DNA of 64,000 nt from Ancylobacter polymorphus. Its GTDB lineage: Bacteria > Pseudomonadota > Alphaproteobacteria > Rhizobiales > Xanthobacteraceae. Below the pieces are notes generated by a model. The model was not told the origin of the DNA. It did no database searches and saw only the letters and a program-made list of their open reading frames with translations. The number at the start of each line of letters is the position of its first letter. Position 1 is the stretch's first letter. This document shows, one piece after another, positions 1-8,607 of this stretch. Both the position numbers and the translations under genes were made by a program. The DNA lies in assembly GCF_022836935.1 (NCBI RefSeq), contig NZ_CP083239.1, positions 4,327,719 to 4,391,718 on the forward strand, written 5' to 3'.

Positions 1-306
1 TGCACGGTGGAATTCCTCGGTGGCGAGGGCAACCGCGCGGTCGCCGTCGCCCATGACAACCCGCTGCTCGCCAAGGCCGCGAGCGCGCTCAGCGAGGAAT
101 GGGGCGCGCCGGCCGTCACCTATGGCGAGGGCGGCTCCATCCCCGTGGTCGGCCAGTTCAAGAAGGTGCTGGGACAGGACACGCTGCTGGTCGGCTTCGC
201 GCTGGACGATGACCGCATCCATTCGCCCAACGAGAAATACGACCTCACCTCCTTCCACAAGGGCATTCGCAGCTGGGTCCGCATCCTCGCGGCTCTGGCG
301 GAGTAG
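1..306 (+). CDS. M20-family metallopeptidase/dipeptidase, C-terminal fragment
   Basis: Open reading frame that enters from the left edge, so only the last 101 residues are present. The fragment contains the segment VGFALDDDRIHSPNEKYDL, typical of the C-terminal catalytic lobe of M20 dipeptidases and carboxypeptidases, where the conserved His near the C-terminus helps bind the dinuclear metal site. The family hydrolyses small peptides or amidated amino acids in the cytoplasm. The metal ligands of the N-terminal part are outside the window, so substrate cannot be inferred. The aminotransferase gene begins 5 bases after its stop, suggesting co-transcription. Confidence 0.8.
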   Translation, partial: CTVEFLGGEGNRAVAVAHDNPLLAKAASALSEEWGAPAVTYGEGGSIPVVGQFKKVLGQDTLLVGFALDDDRIHSPNEKYDLTSFHKGIRSWVRILAALAE

Positions 307-311
307 CTGTC

Positions 312-1172
312 ATGTCGCATCACTGGACGCAGACCTGGACCTTCTTCAACGGCAGTTGGCAGGAGGGCAACATCCCGATCCTCGGCGTGCGCAGCCATGC
401 CACCTGGCTCGGCACCTCGGTGTTCGACGGCGCCCGCGCCTTTGAGGGGGTGACGCCGGACCTCGACCTGCACTGCGCGCGGGTGAACCGCTCGGCGCTG
501 GCAATGGGGCTGAAGCCGCTGGTCTCGGTGGAGAAATGGGTAGAGCTGGCGCATCAGGGCGTGAAGCGCTTCGCGCCCGGCGCTGCGCTCTATATCCGGC
601 CGATGTACTGGGCGGAATATCCCGGCGCGCGCACGGTGGACGCCGACCCGGAATCCACCCGCTGGTGCCTCAGCCTCTACGAGGCCGGCATGCCGAGCCC
701 GGACCACGGCACGGCGATCACCCTGTCGCGCTACCGCCGGCCGACGATCGAATGCGCCGTCACCGACGCCAAGGCCGGCTGCCTCTACCCCAACAACGCC
801 CGGGCGCTCGTCGAGGCGCATGCGCGCGGCTTCGACAATGCGGTGCTGTGCGACATGCTGGGCAATGTCGCCGAGCTCGCCACCGCCAATGTCTTCCTCG
901 CCAAGGACGGCGTCGCCTTCACCCCGGCGCCGAACGGCACCTTCCTCGCCGGCATCACCCGCACCCGCACGGCAAACCTGCTGCGGGAGGCCGGCATCGA
1001 GGTGGTGGAGGGTGCGCTCACCTGGCGCGACTTCCTGGAGGCGGACGAGATCTTCTCCACCGGCAATTACTCCAAGGTCACGCCGGTGACGCGCATCGAA
1101 GAGCGCGATCTCCAGCCCGGCCCGGTCTATCGCCGCGCGCGCGACCTCTACTGGGAGTTCGCCCATTCCTGA
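312..1172 (+). CDS. ilvE: Branched-chain-amino-acid aminotransferase (fold-type IV PLP enzyme)
   Basis: Protein of 286 residues matching the usual length of class IV aminotransferases. It moves the amino group between Leu/Ile/Val and 2-oxoglutarate in the cytoplasm. The PLP lysine is expected at Lys154 in DAKAGCLYPNNARAL, and the later segments MLGNVAELATANVF and STGNYSKVTPV are the cofactor phosphate-binding and C-terminal motifs of the family. The ATG at 312 follows the peptidase stop closely, and the next gene begins 1 base after this one ends. D-amino-acid transaminase or aminodeoxychorismate lyase belong to the same fold, but the length and the NVAELATANVF context favour branched-chain substrates. 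Confidence 0.85.
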   Translation: MSHHWTQTWTFFNGSWQEGNIPILGVRSHATWLGTSVFDGARAFEGVTPDLDLHCARVNRSALAMGLKPLVSVEKWVELAHQGVKRFAPGAALYIRPMYWAEYPGARTVDADPESTRWCLSLYEAGMPSPDHGTAITLSRYRRPTIECAVTDAKAGCLYPNNARALVEAHARGFDNAVLCDMLGNVAELATANVFLAKDGVAFTPAPNGTFLAGITRTRTANLLREAGIEVVEGALTWRDFLEADEIFSTGNYSKVTPVTRIEERDLQPGPVYRRARDLYWEFAHS

Positions 1173-1173
1173 A

Positions 1174-2175
1174 GTGACGCACGCCGCCCCGCTGCCCGCC
1201 CTCGACGCGCTCATCGAGGGTGTCCGCTCCGGCCACCGCGCCACGCTCGCCCGGGCGATCACGCTTGTGGAATCGCGCAAGCTGGCGCATCGCGCGCTGG
1301 CGGGCGAGCTATTGCAGGCGCTGCTGCCGCAGACCGGGCGCGCCTTGCGCCTCGGCATCACCGGCGTGCCGGGAGTGGGCAAGTCGACCACCATCGACGC
1401 GCTCGGTAGCCACCTCATCGCCCAGGGGCACCGGGTGGCGGTGCTGGCGGTCGACCCCTCCTCCACCCGCACCGGCGGCTCGATTCTCGGCGACAAGACG
1501 CGCATGGCCCGCCTGTCGCTGGAGGAGCGCGCTTTCATCCGCCCCTCCCCGGCCGGCGGCACGCTTGGCGGGGTCGCGGCGCGTACCCGCGAGACCCTGC
1601 TGCTGTGCGAGGCGGCGGGTTATGACGTGGTGCTGGTGGAGACGGTCGGCGTCGGCCAGTCGGAAACCGCGGTGGCGGACATGACCGACACCTTCCTCGT
1701 GCTCATGCTGCCCGGCGCCGGCGACGAGTTGCAGGGCATCAAGAAGGGCATCATCGAGCTGGCCGACATCGTCGCGGTGAACAAGGCGGACGGCGCCAAT
1801 CTCGCCCGTGCCAAGGCGGCGGCGGGGGAGTACCGCGCCGCGCTGCATGTGCTCGGCGGGCGCGAGCCATTCTGGTCGGTGCCGGTGCTCACCTATTCCG
1901 GCCTGACCGGCGAGGGGATCGATGCCCTGTGGGCGACGGCGGTGTCGCATCGCGACCGCGCGACGCAGGCGGGGGCCTTTTCTGCGCGCCGCAGCGGCCA
2001 GCAGGTGAAATGGATGTGGACCCTGTTCGACGAGCGGGTGCGCGATGCGCTGCGCCGCGCCCCGGCGCTGCGGGCGCAACTGCCGGCGATCGAGCAGGCG
2101 GTGGCGGCGGGCGCGCTTTCCCCCACGCTCGGCGCCGCGAAGATCGCCAATCTGTTCGGCTGGCCAGATTTGTGA
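1174..2175 (+). CDS. meaB: Methylmalonyl-CoA mutase-associated GTPase MeaB (ArgK/G3E family)
   Basis: Protein of 333 residues with a P-loop GITGVPGVGKST around residues 61-72, a VETVGVGQSE switch region, a NKAD base-recognition motif and the C-terminal dimerisation helix expected of MeaB. MeaB protects and reactivates adenosylcobalamin-dependent mutases such as methylmalonyl-CoA or ethylmalonyl-CoA mutase. The start is a GTG at 1174, one base after the aminotransferase stop, so translation is probably coupled. No mutase gene lies in the window. Old databases call this family ArgK; the GTPase chaperone role is better supported. Confidence 0.9.
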   Translation: MTHAAPLPALDALIEGVRSGHRATLARAITLVESRKLAHRALAGELLQALLPQTGRALRLGITGVPGVGKSTTIDALGSHLIAQGHRVAVLAVDPSSTRTGGSILGDKTRMARLSLEERAFIRPSPAGGTLGGVAARTRETLLLCEAAGYDVVLVETVGVGQSETAVADMTDTFLVLMLPGAGDELQGIKKGIIELADIVAVNKADGANLARAKAAAGEYRAALHVLGGREPFWSVPVLTYSGLTGEGIDALWATAVSHRDRATQAGAFSARRSGQQVKWMWTLFDERVRDALRRAPALRAQLPAIEQAVAAGALSPTLGAAKIANLFGWPDL

Positions 2176-2282
2176 GGCCGGACTCGCAAAAAAGCCGAAA
2201 TGAGGGAAGAATATCCAAATTGGCGACGGTTGCTGGTCGGCACCGGACAGGCAAGCCCGACCAGAGGGAGCGACACATCATC

Positions 2283-2669
2283 ATGCAGGATCAGCCCACG
2301 CTGTCGGGCCAGCGCGTCTTCGTGGTCGAGGACGAGACGCTCGTCGCGATGATGATCGAGGGCATGCTTGAGGAACTGGGCGCCACCGTCGTCGGCAATG
2401 AATCGCGCTTCGACGACGCGCTGAACTTCGTCGCCACCCGTCATGAGGAGATCGATGTCGCCATGCTCGACCTCAATCTCGGCACGCGCCACAGCTACGA
2501 CATCGCCGAGGCGATCGCCCGTCACGGCATCCCGATCGTTTTCTCCACCGGCTATAATGACAGCGCCATCGACGCGGCCTGGCGCACCTGCCCGGTGCTG
2601 AACAAGCCGTTTCAGCTGGCCGATCTCGAGGGCGCTCTGGCGCGGGCGCTGGAGGCGCGCGCGGCCTGA
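2283..2669 (+). CDS. Single-domain response regulator (CheY-like receiver)
   Basis: Receiver-only protein of 128 residues. The acidic pocket (Glu16, Asp17), phospho-acceptor Asp63 in MLDLNLG, Thr89 in FSTGYN and Lys108 in NKPF are all present, so it should accept phosphate. There is no output domain, as in many alphaproteobacterial regulators that act by protein contact or as phosphate sinks. I chose the ATG at 2283 because the receiver fold begins directly after it and GAGGGAG lies upstream; the frame stays open further upstream, overlapping meaB. Its stop overlaps the start of the pyroglutamyl-peptidase gene (TGATG). No cognate kinase is adjacent. Confidence 0.85.
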   Translation: MQDQPTLSGQRVFVVEDETLVAMMIEGMLEELGATVVGNESRFDDALNFVATRHEEIDVAMLDLNLGTRHSYDIAEAIARHGIPIVFSTGYNDSAIDAAWRTCPVLNKPFQLADLEGALARALEARAA

Positions 2670-3319
2670 TGCGCGCCGGGCCGGCAAAGGCATCGGCTCT
2701 GCCGCGCCTGCTCATCACGGGCTTCGGCCATTTTCCCGGTATGCCGGCCAATCCGTCCGCCCAGCTTGCCCGCCAGCTCGCGCGCCGCCGCCCGGCCGGG
2801 GGCGCACGGACCGAAGAGCGCCTGCTCGCCACGCGCTGGGACGAGGCCGCCGGCTTCCCCGCTTTGCTCGCGCAAACCCAGCCGGACATCGTGCTGATGC
2901 TGGGCGTCGCCGCCCGGCGCCGGCGTGTCTCGATCGAAATCGTCGGCCGCAATGCGACCGGCGCGTTTCCCGATGCCGCCGGCTACCGTCCGGCCTCGGG
3001 CGTGCTGGAGCCCGGCGCACCGGCGCAGCGGGCGCTGGCTGCCCGCCCGGCGCCGCTGCTGGCGGCGCTGCGCGCCGCCGGTGTCCCCGCCCATCTCTCC
3101 CGCCATGCCGGCCGCTATGTCTGCAACGCGCTGGCCTTCCGCGCCTATGGCTGGGCGCGCGCCGGCCGTCGCACCGATGGCGGACCGCGGCTTGCGGTGT
3201 TGGTACATGTGCCGCTGCCGCGTCCCGGCCGGCTCGCTCTGCCGCAGCTGGCCCGAGGGCTGGAAGCACTGCTGGCCGCGCTGCTGGCGCAGTTCCGGCA
3301 GAGCCGGCTGCGCGCCTGA
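2669..3319 (+). CDS. pcp: Pyroglutamyl-peptidase I (C15 cysteine peptidase) family protein
   Basis: Protein of 216 residues starting LLITGFGHFPGMPANPS, the N-terminal signature of C15 peptidases, which remove N-terminal pyroglutamate. Candidate catalytic residues are Glu90 (VSIEIVGRNA), Cys152 (GRYVCNALAFRAY) and His180 (VLVHVPLP), so the triad appears complete. Several loop segments are Ala/Arg-rich and diverged, and substrate could differ from the classical enzyme. The ATG overlaps the stop of the response regulator gene, implying translational coupling. A long inverted repeat follows its stop. Confidence 0.8.
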   Translation: MRAGPAKASALPRLLITGFGHFPGMPANPSAQLARQLARRRPAGGARTEERLLATRWDEAAGFPALLAQTQPDIVLMLGVAARRRRVSIEIVGRNATGAFPDAAGYRPASGVLEPGAPAQRALAARPAPLLAALRAAGVPAHLSRHAGRYVCNALAFRAYGWARAGRRTDGGPRLAVLVHVPLPRPGRLALPQLARGLEALLAALLAQFRQSRLRA

Positions 3320-3350
3320 GCGACGGGCAAAGAAAGGGCGGACACCGCTC

Positions 3351-3450
3351 AGATCATCTCACTGTTTCACGGGAACAGTGAGATGATCGAATTTCTTGTT
3401 CTTCGCGTTTTCTTCACGCGAACCGGTATCCACTTCGCTCGAAAACGCTC
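3351..3450. repeat. Rhizobial-type intergenic palindromic repeat
   Basis: Two perfect 15-base arms at 3352-3366 and 3374-3388 (GATCATCTCACTGTT and its complement) enclose a 7-base loop. They are followed by an AT-richer segment with a second hairpin (TTCGCG/CGCGAA near 3405-3423) and a tail that, read on the minus strand, begins GAGCGTTTTCGAGCGAAG. I recognise this as resembling a family of dispersed intergenic elements in Hyphomicrobiales genomes. It sits between the convergent pcp and cytochrome c genes, where it could fold in transcripts from either side. Confidence 0.6.
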
Positions 3451-3485
3451 CCGCGCGGCATCCGCCCTCGGGTCGACCCCGGCGC

Positions 3486-3818
3486 TCAGCGTGCCGGCAC
3501 CTGCACGGTGATCTTGATCGAGGCGTACCACGCCGCGAGATTGGCGATGTCGGCGTCGGTCAGGTCCTTGGACACCACCGTCATCATCTCGTTGACGCGG
3601 CGGCCGGCGCGGAAATCCTCCAGCGCCTTGGCGAGATAGACTTCCTGCTGGCCGGCCAGATTGGCCGCCGTCGGCAATTGGGCAATGCCGTCGGTGCCGT
3701 GGCAGACGGCGCATTGGGCCGAAGCCTTGGCGCGCCCCGCTTTGGCGTCCTGCGCGAAGGTGGGGGTGACGCCGAGTGCCGCCGCCATCAGCAGCGGCAC
3801 GTAGAACATGCGTTTCAT
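3486..3818 (-). CDS. Small periplasmic class I cytochrome c
   Basis: Protein of 110 residues with an N-terminal signal peptide (residues 1-22, cleavage near AFA-QD in TPTFAQ) and one haem-binding CAVCH motif at residues 36-40. Met77 or Met78 in RVNEMMTVV is a candidate sixth haem ligand. It should be a soluble periplasmic electron carrier. It lies 65 bases downstream of the sugar-dehydrogenase-like gene on the same strand, so it is probably co-transcribed and may take electrons from that enzyme. The pairing is inference; the haem motif is seen directly. Confidence 0.85.
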   Translation of the reverse strand: MKRMFYVPLLMAAALGVTPTFAQDAKAGRAKASAQCAVCHGTDGIAQLPTAANLAGQQEVYLAKALEDFRAGRRVNEMMTVVSKDLTDADIANLAAWYASIKITVQVPAR

Positions 3819-3883
3819 TGACGATTCCCGGCAAGAGAAAGGGCCCCCGCGCCCGAAGGCGCAGGGGCGAGGCTGCGGCTCGC

Positions 3884-5164
3884 TTACTTCTCGTAGGAGA
3901 TGCGGTAGATCGCCCCCGACGTATCGTCCGCCACCAGCAGCGAGCCGTCATTCAGCTGAGCCACGGAGGCCGGACGGCCGAGATATTCGCCATCGACCAG
4001 CCAGCCCTCGGCGAAGGGCTCGGTCTTGGCGGCGGTGCCGTCGTCGTTCAGCGTGGTGAACATCACCCGCGCACCGACCGGATCGGTGCGGTTCCACGAG
4101 CCGTGCTGCACCGAGAAGATTCCGCCCCTGTACTTCGCCGGGAACTGCTTGCCGGTGTAGAAGGTCATGCCGAGATCGGCGGCATGCGCTTCCATCTCGA
4201 CTTGGGGCGGCACGGAATCGGCCGGCGGCGTCTGGTCCTTATATTCGACGGTGCGGACACTGCCGCCGCCGAAATAGGGGAAGCCGAAGGTCTGCCCGGG
4301 CTTGGTGGCGCGGTTCAGTTCGCCCGGCGGAATGGTATCACCCATGCCGTCGACCTGGTTGTCGGTGAACCAGAGGGTCTTGTCCTTCGGGTTGAAGTCC
4401 ATGCCCACCGAATTGCGGATACCCCACGCATAGACTTCACGGTTCTTGCCGTCGCGGTCCATCCGCACGATGCCGCCAATGCCCGTCTTCTTGTACAGGT
4501 CGTATTTCTCCGGCGCGAAGACGTTGAAGGGCTGGCCGAGCGTGATGTACAGCTTGTCGTCCGGCCCGATGCGGCAGACGCGGGCGGTGTGGTTGTAGGA
4601 TTCCTCGGCGGCCGGAATGAGGTCGCCCTGCTTCACCACCTCGAAGGCGGCGACATCCGGCCCCTCATAGAAGAACTCGGCGGCGGGGAAGAGCAGCACG
4701 CGGTTCTGCTCGGCGACGAACAGGAAGCCGTCCTTGGAGAAGCACACGCCGTTCGGCAACTTGAACTGGATGGAGGGCGCGAAGACCTTCACCTCGTCGG
4801 CGACACGGTCCTTGTCGCGGTCGGTCACCGCCCATACTTTCGATTTGCGGGTGCCGACGAAGACGGCGCCGGTGGTCGGCCCCACCGCCATTTCGCGCGC
4901 GTCCGGCACGATGGCGTAAAGCGCGATCTTGAAGCCGTCCGGCAGCTTGATGCCGGCCAGCGTCTTGTTGAACGCATCGACGCGCGGGCCGGTCTGCGGC
5001 ACCGTCTCCATTTCCATGGAGGCGCCGGTCTGCTGGAAATTCGAGAGCTTCTGCATGTTGTCGGTCGACTGGGCCTGAGCCGAAGCCGACAGCATCACCG
5101 CGCCCGCGAACATGGTGGTGGCGAGCAGCGCCGCGGTCCGCGAACCGCGCCGGAAAAGAGACAT
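3884..5164 (-). CDS. Secreted PQQ-dependent sugar (glucose/sorbosone) dehydrogenase-like beta-propeller protein
   Basis: Protein of 426 residues with a signal peptide (about residues 1-31, ending ASAQAQ) followed by a six-bladed propeller of the soluble GDH/sorbosone dehydrogenase family. Motifs include PDAREMAVGPTTGAVFVGTR, NRVLLFP, CRIGPDDKLYITLGQPFN and WGIRNSVGMDFNP. The family oxidises aldoses or sorbosone with PQQ in the periplasm and often hands electrons to a cytochrome c, consistent with the cytochrome gene just downstream. A GGAGGAACCCC ribosome-binding site precedes the ATG. Substrate and PQQ use are not proven by sequence alone. Confidence 0.8.
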   Translation of the reverse strand: MSLFRRGSRTAALLATTMFAGAVMLSASAQAQSTDNMQKLSNFQQTGASMEMETVPQTGPRVDAFNKTLAGIKLPDGFKIALYAIVPDAREMAVGPTTGAVFVGTRKSKVWAVTDRDKDRVADEVKVFAPSIQFKLPNGVCFSKDGFLFVAEQNRVLLFPAAEFFYEGPDVAAFEVVKQGDLIPAAEESYNHTARVCRIGPDDKLYITLGQPFNVFAPEKYDLYKKTGIGGIVRMDRDGKNREVYAWGIRNSVGMDFNPKDKTLWFTDNQVDGMGDTIPPGELNRATKPGQTFGFPYFGGGSVRTVEYKDQTPPADSVPPQVEMEAHAADLGMTFYTGKQFPAKYRGGIFSVQHGSWNRTDPVGARVMFTTLNDDGTAAKTEPFAEGWLVDGEYLGRPASVAQLNDGSLLVADDTSGAIYRISYEK

Positions 5165-5497
5165 GGGGTTCCTCCTAGGATGCCGGACCTCGTTCGGGTC
5201 CGTTGCGACGGCACGCTAGCACGACCTCCCTGAACGTTAAGTCAGCAATACTGGCTCATCTGGCCTGAAATGAACTTCGCGGCCAAAAATTTTTACCAAG
5301 CAAGCCAGTTCAACAGCCCGCTACTACAGTTGCGTCAAGAATAAACCCAGCATTATCGCGCATAATGTATTACAGAGCCGCCCGCCCGCCCCCATGACCG
5401 CCCGCCCGATTTGCACGGGCGTTAAACCCTTGCCGGCCGAATCCTGCTATGGGCTGTCCATGGGCTCGGTGAGCCCCCGACGCTGCCGGATCTGCCC
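5165..5497. promoter_or_regulatory. Divergent intergenic region between the dehydrogenase and TauE genes
   Basis: About 330 bases without a convincing gene. The middle (5230-5380) is clearly more AT-rich than the neighbouring coding DNA, as expected for two divergent promoters. I found no operator or riboswitch I could name. Confidence 0.4.
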
Positions 5498-6424
5498 GTG
5501 ACGATCTATCTGCCGATAGCGGAACTGCCGGTGAACATCTTCACGCTTCTGGCGCTGGGGATCGCGGTCGGCTTCATCTCCGGCATGTTCGGCGTCGGCG
5601 GCGGCTTCCTGATGACGCCGCTGCTCATCTTCCTCGGCGTGCCGCCGGCCGTGGCGGTGGCGAGCGTGTCCACCCACATGGCCGCCTCGTCCTTTTCCGG
5701 CACGCTCACCTATTTGCGACGGGGGCTGGTGGATGTCCGCCTGGGGCTTGTGCTGCTGGCCGGCGGCCTCACCGGCACGCTCGCCGGCGTCGTCAGCTTC
5801 ATGCTGCTGCGCCGGCTCGGCCAGCTCGATCTCGTCATCGCCGTCACCTATATCGTCCTGCTCGGCACCATCGGCTCGCTCATGGTGGCGGAAAGCCTGC
5901 GCGCCTTGCTGCGCGAATGGCGGGGCGAGAAGGCGCAGGTGAAGCGGCCGGGGGCGCATCCCTGGTTTTTGCGCATGCCGCTGAAAATGCGCTTCCGCCA
6001 GTCGCGCATCTATGTCTCGGTCATTCCCGTGGTGACGATCGGCTTCGCCATCGGCTTTCTCGGCGCGCTGATGGGCATTGGCGGCGGCTTCCTGCTCGTG
6101 CCGGCGCTGATCTATCTCCTGCGCGTGCCGACGCTAACCTCCATCGCCACCGCGCTGATGCTGACGCTGGTGACGATGACCGCCGCCATCCTCATGCACG
6201 CCGTGCTGAACCAGACGGTCGATGCGGTGCTGGGGCTGGTGCTGATGGTCGGCGGCACCATCGGCGCGCAGTTCGGCGCCCGCGCCGGGCAGGCGATGCG
6301 GGCGGAAAAGCTGCGCCTGCTGCTCGGCCTGCTGGTGCTCGCCGTCGGCCTGCGCGTGGCGGTGGACCAGATCGTCACCCCGGCGGACCTCTACGCCGTC
6401 TCCATCGACGAGGCGGCGCGATGA
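5498..6424 (+). CDS. Sulfite exporter TauE/SafE family membrane permease
   Basis: Protein of 308 residues with about eight membrane segments and the two family repeats, GMFGVGGGFLMTPLL near the N-terminus and ALMGIGGGFLLVPAL near the middle. TauE/SafE proteins export sulfite, sulfoacetate or other organosulfur anions. The start is taken as the GTG at 5498 because it places the first membrane helix correctly, although the ribosome-binding site is weak. It overlaps the TIGR02186 gene by 4 bases (ATGA), a pairing seen in many alphaproteobacteria, so the two products probably act together. Confidence 0.85.
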   Translation: MTIYLPIAELPVNIFTLLALGIAVGFISGMFGVGGGFLMTPLLIFLGVPPAVAVASVSTHMAASSFSGTLTYLRRGLVDVRLGLVLLAGGLTGTLAGVVSFMLLRRLGQLDLVIAVTYIVLLGTIGSLMVAESLRALLREWRGEKAQVKRPGAHPWFLRMPLKMRFRQSRIYVSVIPVVTIGFAIGFLGALMGIGGGFLLVPALIYLLRVPTLTSIATALMLTLVTMTAAILMHAVLNQTVDAVLGLVLMVGGTIGAQFGARAGQAMRAEKLRLLLGLLVLAVGLRVAVDQIVTPADLYAVSIDEAAR

Positions 6425-7188
6425 GGGGGGTGGCCGCAGCGCTTCTCGCCCTCCTCCTGCTCGTCGCCGGCACGCCGGCGCGGGCGGAGCTGGTGCTGTC
6501 GCTGTCGAAAGCCCGCGTCACCATCACCTCGAACTTCACCGGCGACACGCTGGTGCTGTTCGGCGTCATCGACCCCGGCACGGTGGCGCCGTCCGCTTCG
6601 CCCGATGTCGTCGTCACCGTGCGCGGCCCCCGCGAGAGCTTCACCACCTGGCGCAAGGAGCGCCGCTTCGGCCTGTGGGTGAATGTGGACGGCCGCAGCT
6701 TCCTCGCCGCACCTTCCTATCTCGCCGTGCTCGCCAGCCGCCCGCCGGCGGACATGGCCGATGCGGAGACGCTGCGCTGGGAACAGGCGGGGCTGGACAA
6801 TAACCGGCTGCTGCAGCGCATCGGTTCGGACTATGCCGATGTCGTGCCGCAGGACCCGTTTCGGCAGGCGTTTCTGCGGGTGAAACAGGCGCAGGGCCTG
6901 TATTTCGAGCGCCCGGCCGGGGTGGAGTTCATCGCCCCGAACGTGTTTCGCGCCACCATCCCCATTCCCGGCACCGCCCCCATCGGCGCCTATGAGGTGG
7001 TGGTGAAGACGTTCAGCGGCGGTGCCCTCACTGGTCAGGGGACGCTGCCGCTGGAGGTGGCGAAGGTCGATTTCGAGCAGACCGTGGCCACCACCGCGCA
7101 GGATCATCCCTGGCTCTACGGCCTCGCCACCGCGCTGATGGCGCTCACCGTCGGCTTCATCGCCAATATCGCCTTCCGCCGGGATTGA
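6421..7188 (+). CDS. TIGR02186-family membrane-anchored periplasmic protein
   Basis: Protein of 255 residues: signal peptide (about residues 1-22), a beta-rich periplasmic portion, and one C-terminal transmembrane helix (GLATALMALTVGFIANIAF) ending in a short basic tail. This architecture, the N-terminal ELVLSLSKARVTITSNFTG and the fusion-like overlap with a TauE gene match the TIGR02186 family of unknown function. The ATG at 6421 overlaps the TauE stop; the frame is open further upstream but that part is out of frame with TauE and lacks a signal peptide. Possibly an accessory subunit of the exporter (inference). Confidence 0.8.
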   Translation: MRGVAAALLALLLLVAGTPARAELVLSLSKARVTITSNFTGDTLVLFGVIDPGTVAPSASPDVVVTVRGPRESFTTWRKERRFGLWVNVDGRSFLAAPSYLAVLASRPPADMADAETLRWEQAGLDNNRLLQRIGSDYADVVPQDPFRQAFLRVKQAQGLYFERPAGVEFIAPNVFRATIPIPGTAPIGAYEVVVKTFSGGALTGQGTLPLEVAKVDFEQTVATTAQDHPWLYGLATALMALTVGFIANIAFRRD

Positions 7189-7191
7189 GCT

Positions 7192-8607
7192 TCACAGCAC
7201 CGGCTCCGGGGCGACGGCGACGCCCGCCCGCTCCAGCACCCGCGCCGCCTTCAGCGCCTTGTCCTCCCGCCAGGGGGCGGCGATGAGCTGCACGCCGATG
7301 GGAAGCGGGTCGTCGGTCGGGATCGGCGCGGCGGCCACCGGCAGGCCGATGAAGGAGATGGGCTGGGTGTAGATGCCGATATTCGGCCGCACCAGCATTT
7401 CCCGCCCGTCGAGCACGAAGGTCGTCTGCCCCCCGCGCGGCGCGGGCACAGGGGTCGAGGGCGCGATCAGCACGTCGCAATCGGCGAACAGTTCCAGCGC
7501 CCGCTCGCGGAACCAGCGGCGGAAGATCTGCGCCCGGGCGATCCATATCGCCGGCAGCACCGCCCCGGCCAGCAGGCGCTCGCGCACGGCCGGGTCGAAA
7601 TCCAGTGGTCGTTCGCGCAGCCGCCCCTCATGCAGCGCCGCCCCTTCCGCCATGGAGATGAGATAGGCCGCCGCCCGCGCCCGCTCCACCTCCGGCAGTT
7701 CCACCGTCCGCGTCGCGCCCAGCGCCTTCGCCGCGCGGGCCACCGCCGCATAGGCCTGCGGCGTTCCCTGCCGGGCGAACCAGCCCCCGAGCACCGCCAC
7801 CTTGAGATCGCCGGGCGAATCGAGGGCGGCAAGCGTCGGCGCGACGGGCGCGTCGGCCAGCGCTGGATCATCGGCATCCGGGCCCTGCAGCGCGTCATAG
7901 GTCGCGGCGAGATCGCCGACATGGCGGGCGAAGGGGCCGAGATGGTCGAGGCTGGCGACAAAGGGAAAGCTGCGCGCCCGCGACAGCCGCCCATAGGTCG
8001 GCTTCAGTCCGAAAATGCCGCAGAAGGAGGACGGCACCCGGATCGAGCCGTTGGTGTCGGAGCCGAGCGCCAGCGGCACCAGCTTGCCGCCCACCGCCGA
8101 ACCCGAGCCGCCGGAGGAGCCGCCGGACATATGCGCCGGGTCGTGCGGGTTGGCGGAGCGCCCGTCATGCACATTCTCGCCGGTGAAGTCATAGGCATAT
8201 TCGCCCATATTGAGCCCGCCGAGGCACACCGCCCCGGCGGCGTTCATCCGCTCCACCAGCGTCGCGTCGCGCGCGGCGGGCTCCCGGTCGCGGTTGATCT
8301 TCGCCCCCGCCCGCGTCGGCAGGCCCTTGAGATCGAACAGATTCTTCGCCGCGAACGGCACGCCGGCGAGTGGCCCCAGCGCCTGCCCGGCGGCACGAGC
8401 CGCGTCGAGCGCGTCGGCCTCGGCAAGCGCGCGCTCGCGCGTCACATCGGTGAAGGCGTTCAGCACGGGATCGACCGCGTCGATCCGCGCCAGCGCCGCC
8501 TCGGTGACGGCGCGCGCGCTCACCCGCCCCTCGCGCACGGCGGCGGCGAGGTCGGTGGCGGGGCCGGCGAGAAGCGTCGTGGCGTCGGCGGTCACGGACG
8601 CGCTCAT
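7192..8607 (-). CDS. atzE: AtzE-type amidase (amidase signature family)
   Basis: Protein of 471 residues with the amidase signature: catalytic Lys in GVPFAAKNLFDLKG, the glycine/serine-rich segment MSGGSSGGSGSAVGGKLVPLALGSDTNGSIRVPS split over the two catalytic serines, and GIFGLKPTYGRLSR. It starts by overlapping the stop of a DUF4089/AtzG-like gene, which is the arrangement of 1-carboxybiuret hydrolase (AtzEG), the enzyme that acts after cyanuric acid ring opening. Homologues also occur near urea and other nitrogen genes. No cyanuric acid hydrolase or allophanate hydrolase is in the window, so the natural substrate here is uncertain. Confidence 0.8.
   Translation of the reverse strand: MSASVTADATTLLAGPATDLAAAVREGRVSARAVTEAALARIDAVDPVLNAFTDVTRERALAEADALDAARAAGQALGPLAGVPFAAKNLFDLKGLPTRAGAKINRDREPAARDATLVERMNAAGAVCLGGLNMGEYAYDFTGENVHDGRSANPHDPAHMSGGSSGGSGSAVGGKLVPLALGSDTNGSIRVPSSFCGIFGLKPTYGRLSRARSFPFVASLDHLGPFARHVGDLAATYDALQGPDADDPALADAPVAPTLAALDSPGDLKVAVLGGWFARQGTPQAYAAVARAAKALGATRTVELPEVERARAAAYLISMAEGAALHEGRLRERPLDFDPAVRERLLAGAVLPAIWIARAQIFRRWFRERALELFADCDVLIAPSTPVPAPRGGQTTFVLDGREMLVRPNIGIYTQPISFIGLPVAAAPIPTDDPLPIGVQLIAAPWREDKALKAARVLERAGVAVAPEPVL

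Noticed and set aside
120..1562. Long minus-strand open frame over the aminotransferase and meaB
   Set aside because: Arg/Gly/Ala-rich shadow of the plus-strand genes, which have clear family motifs. High-GC DNA leaves such frames open.
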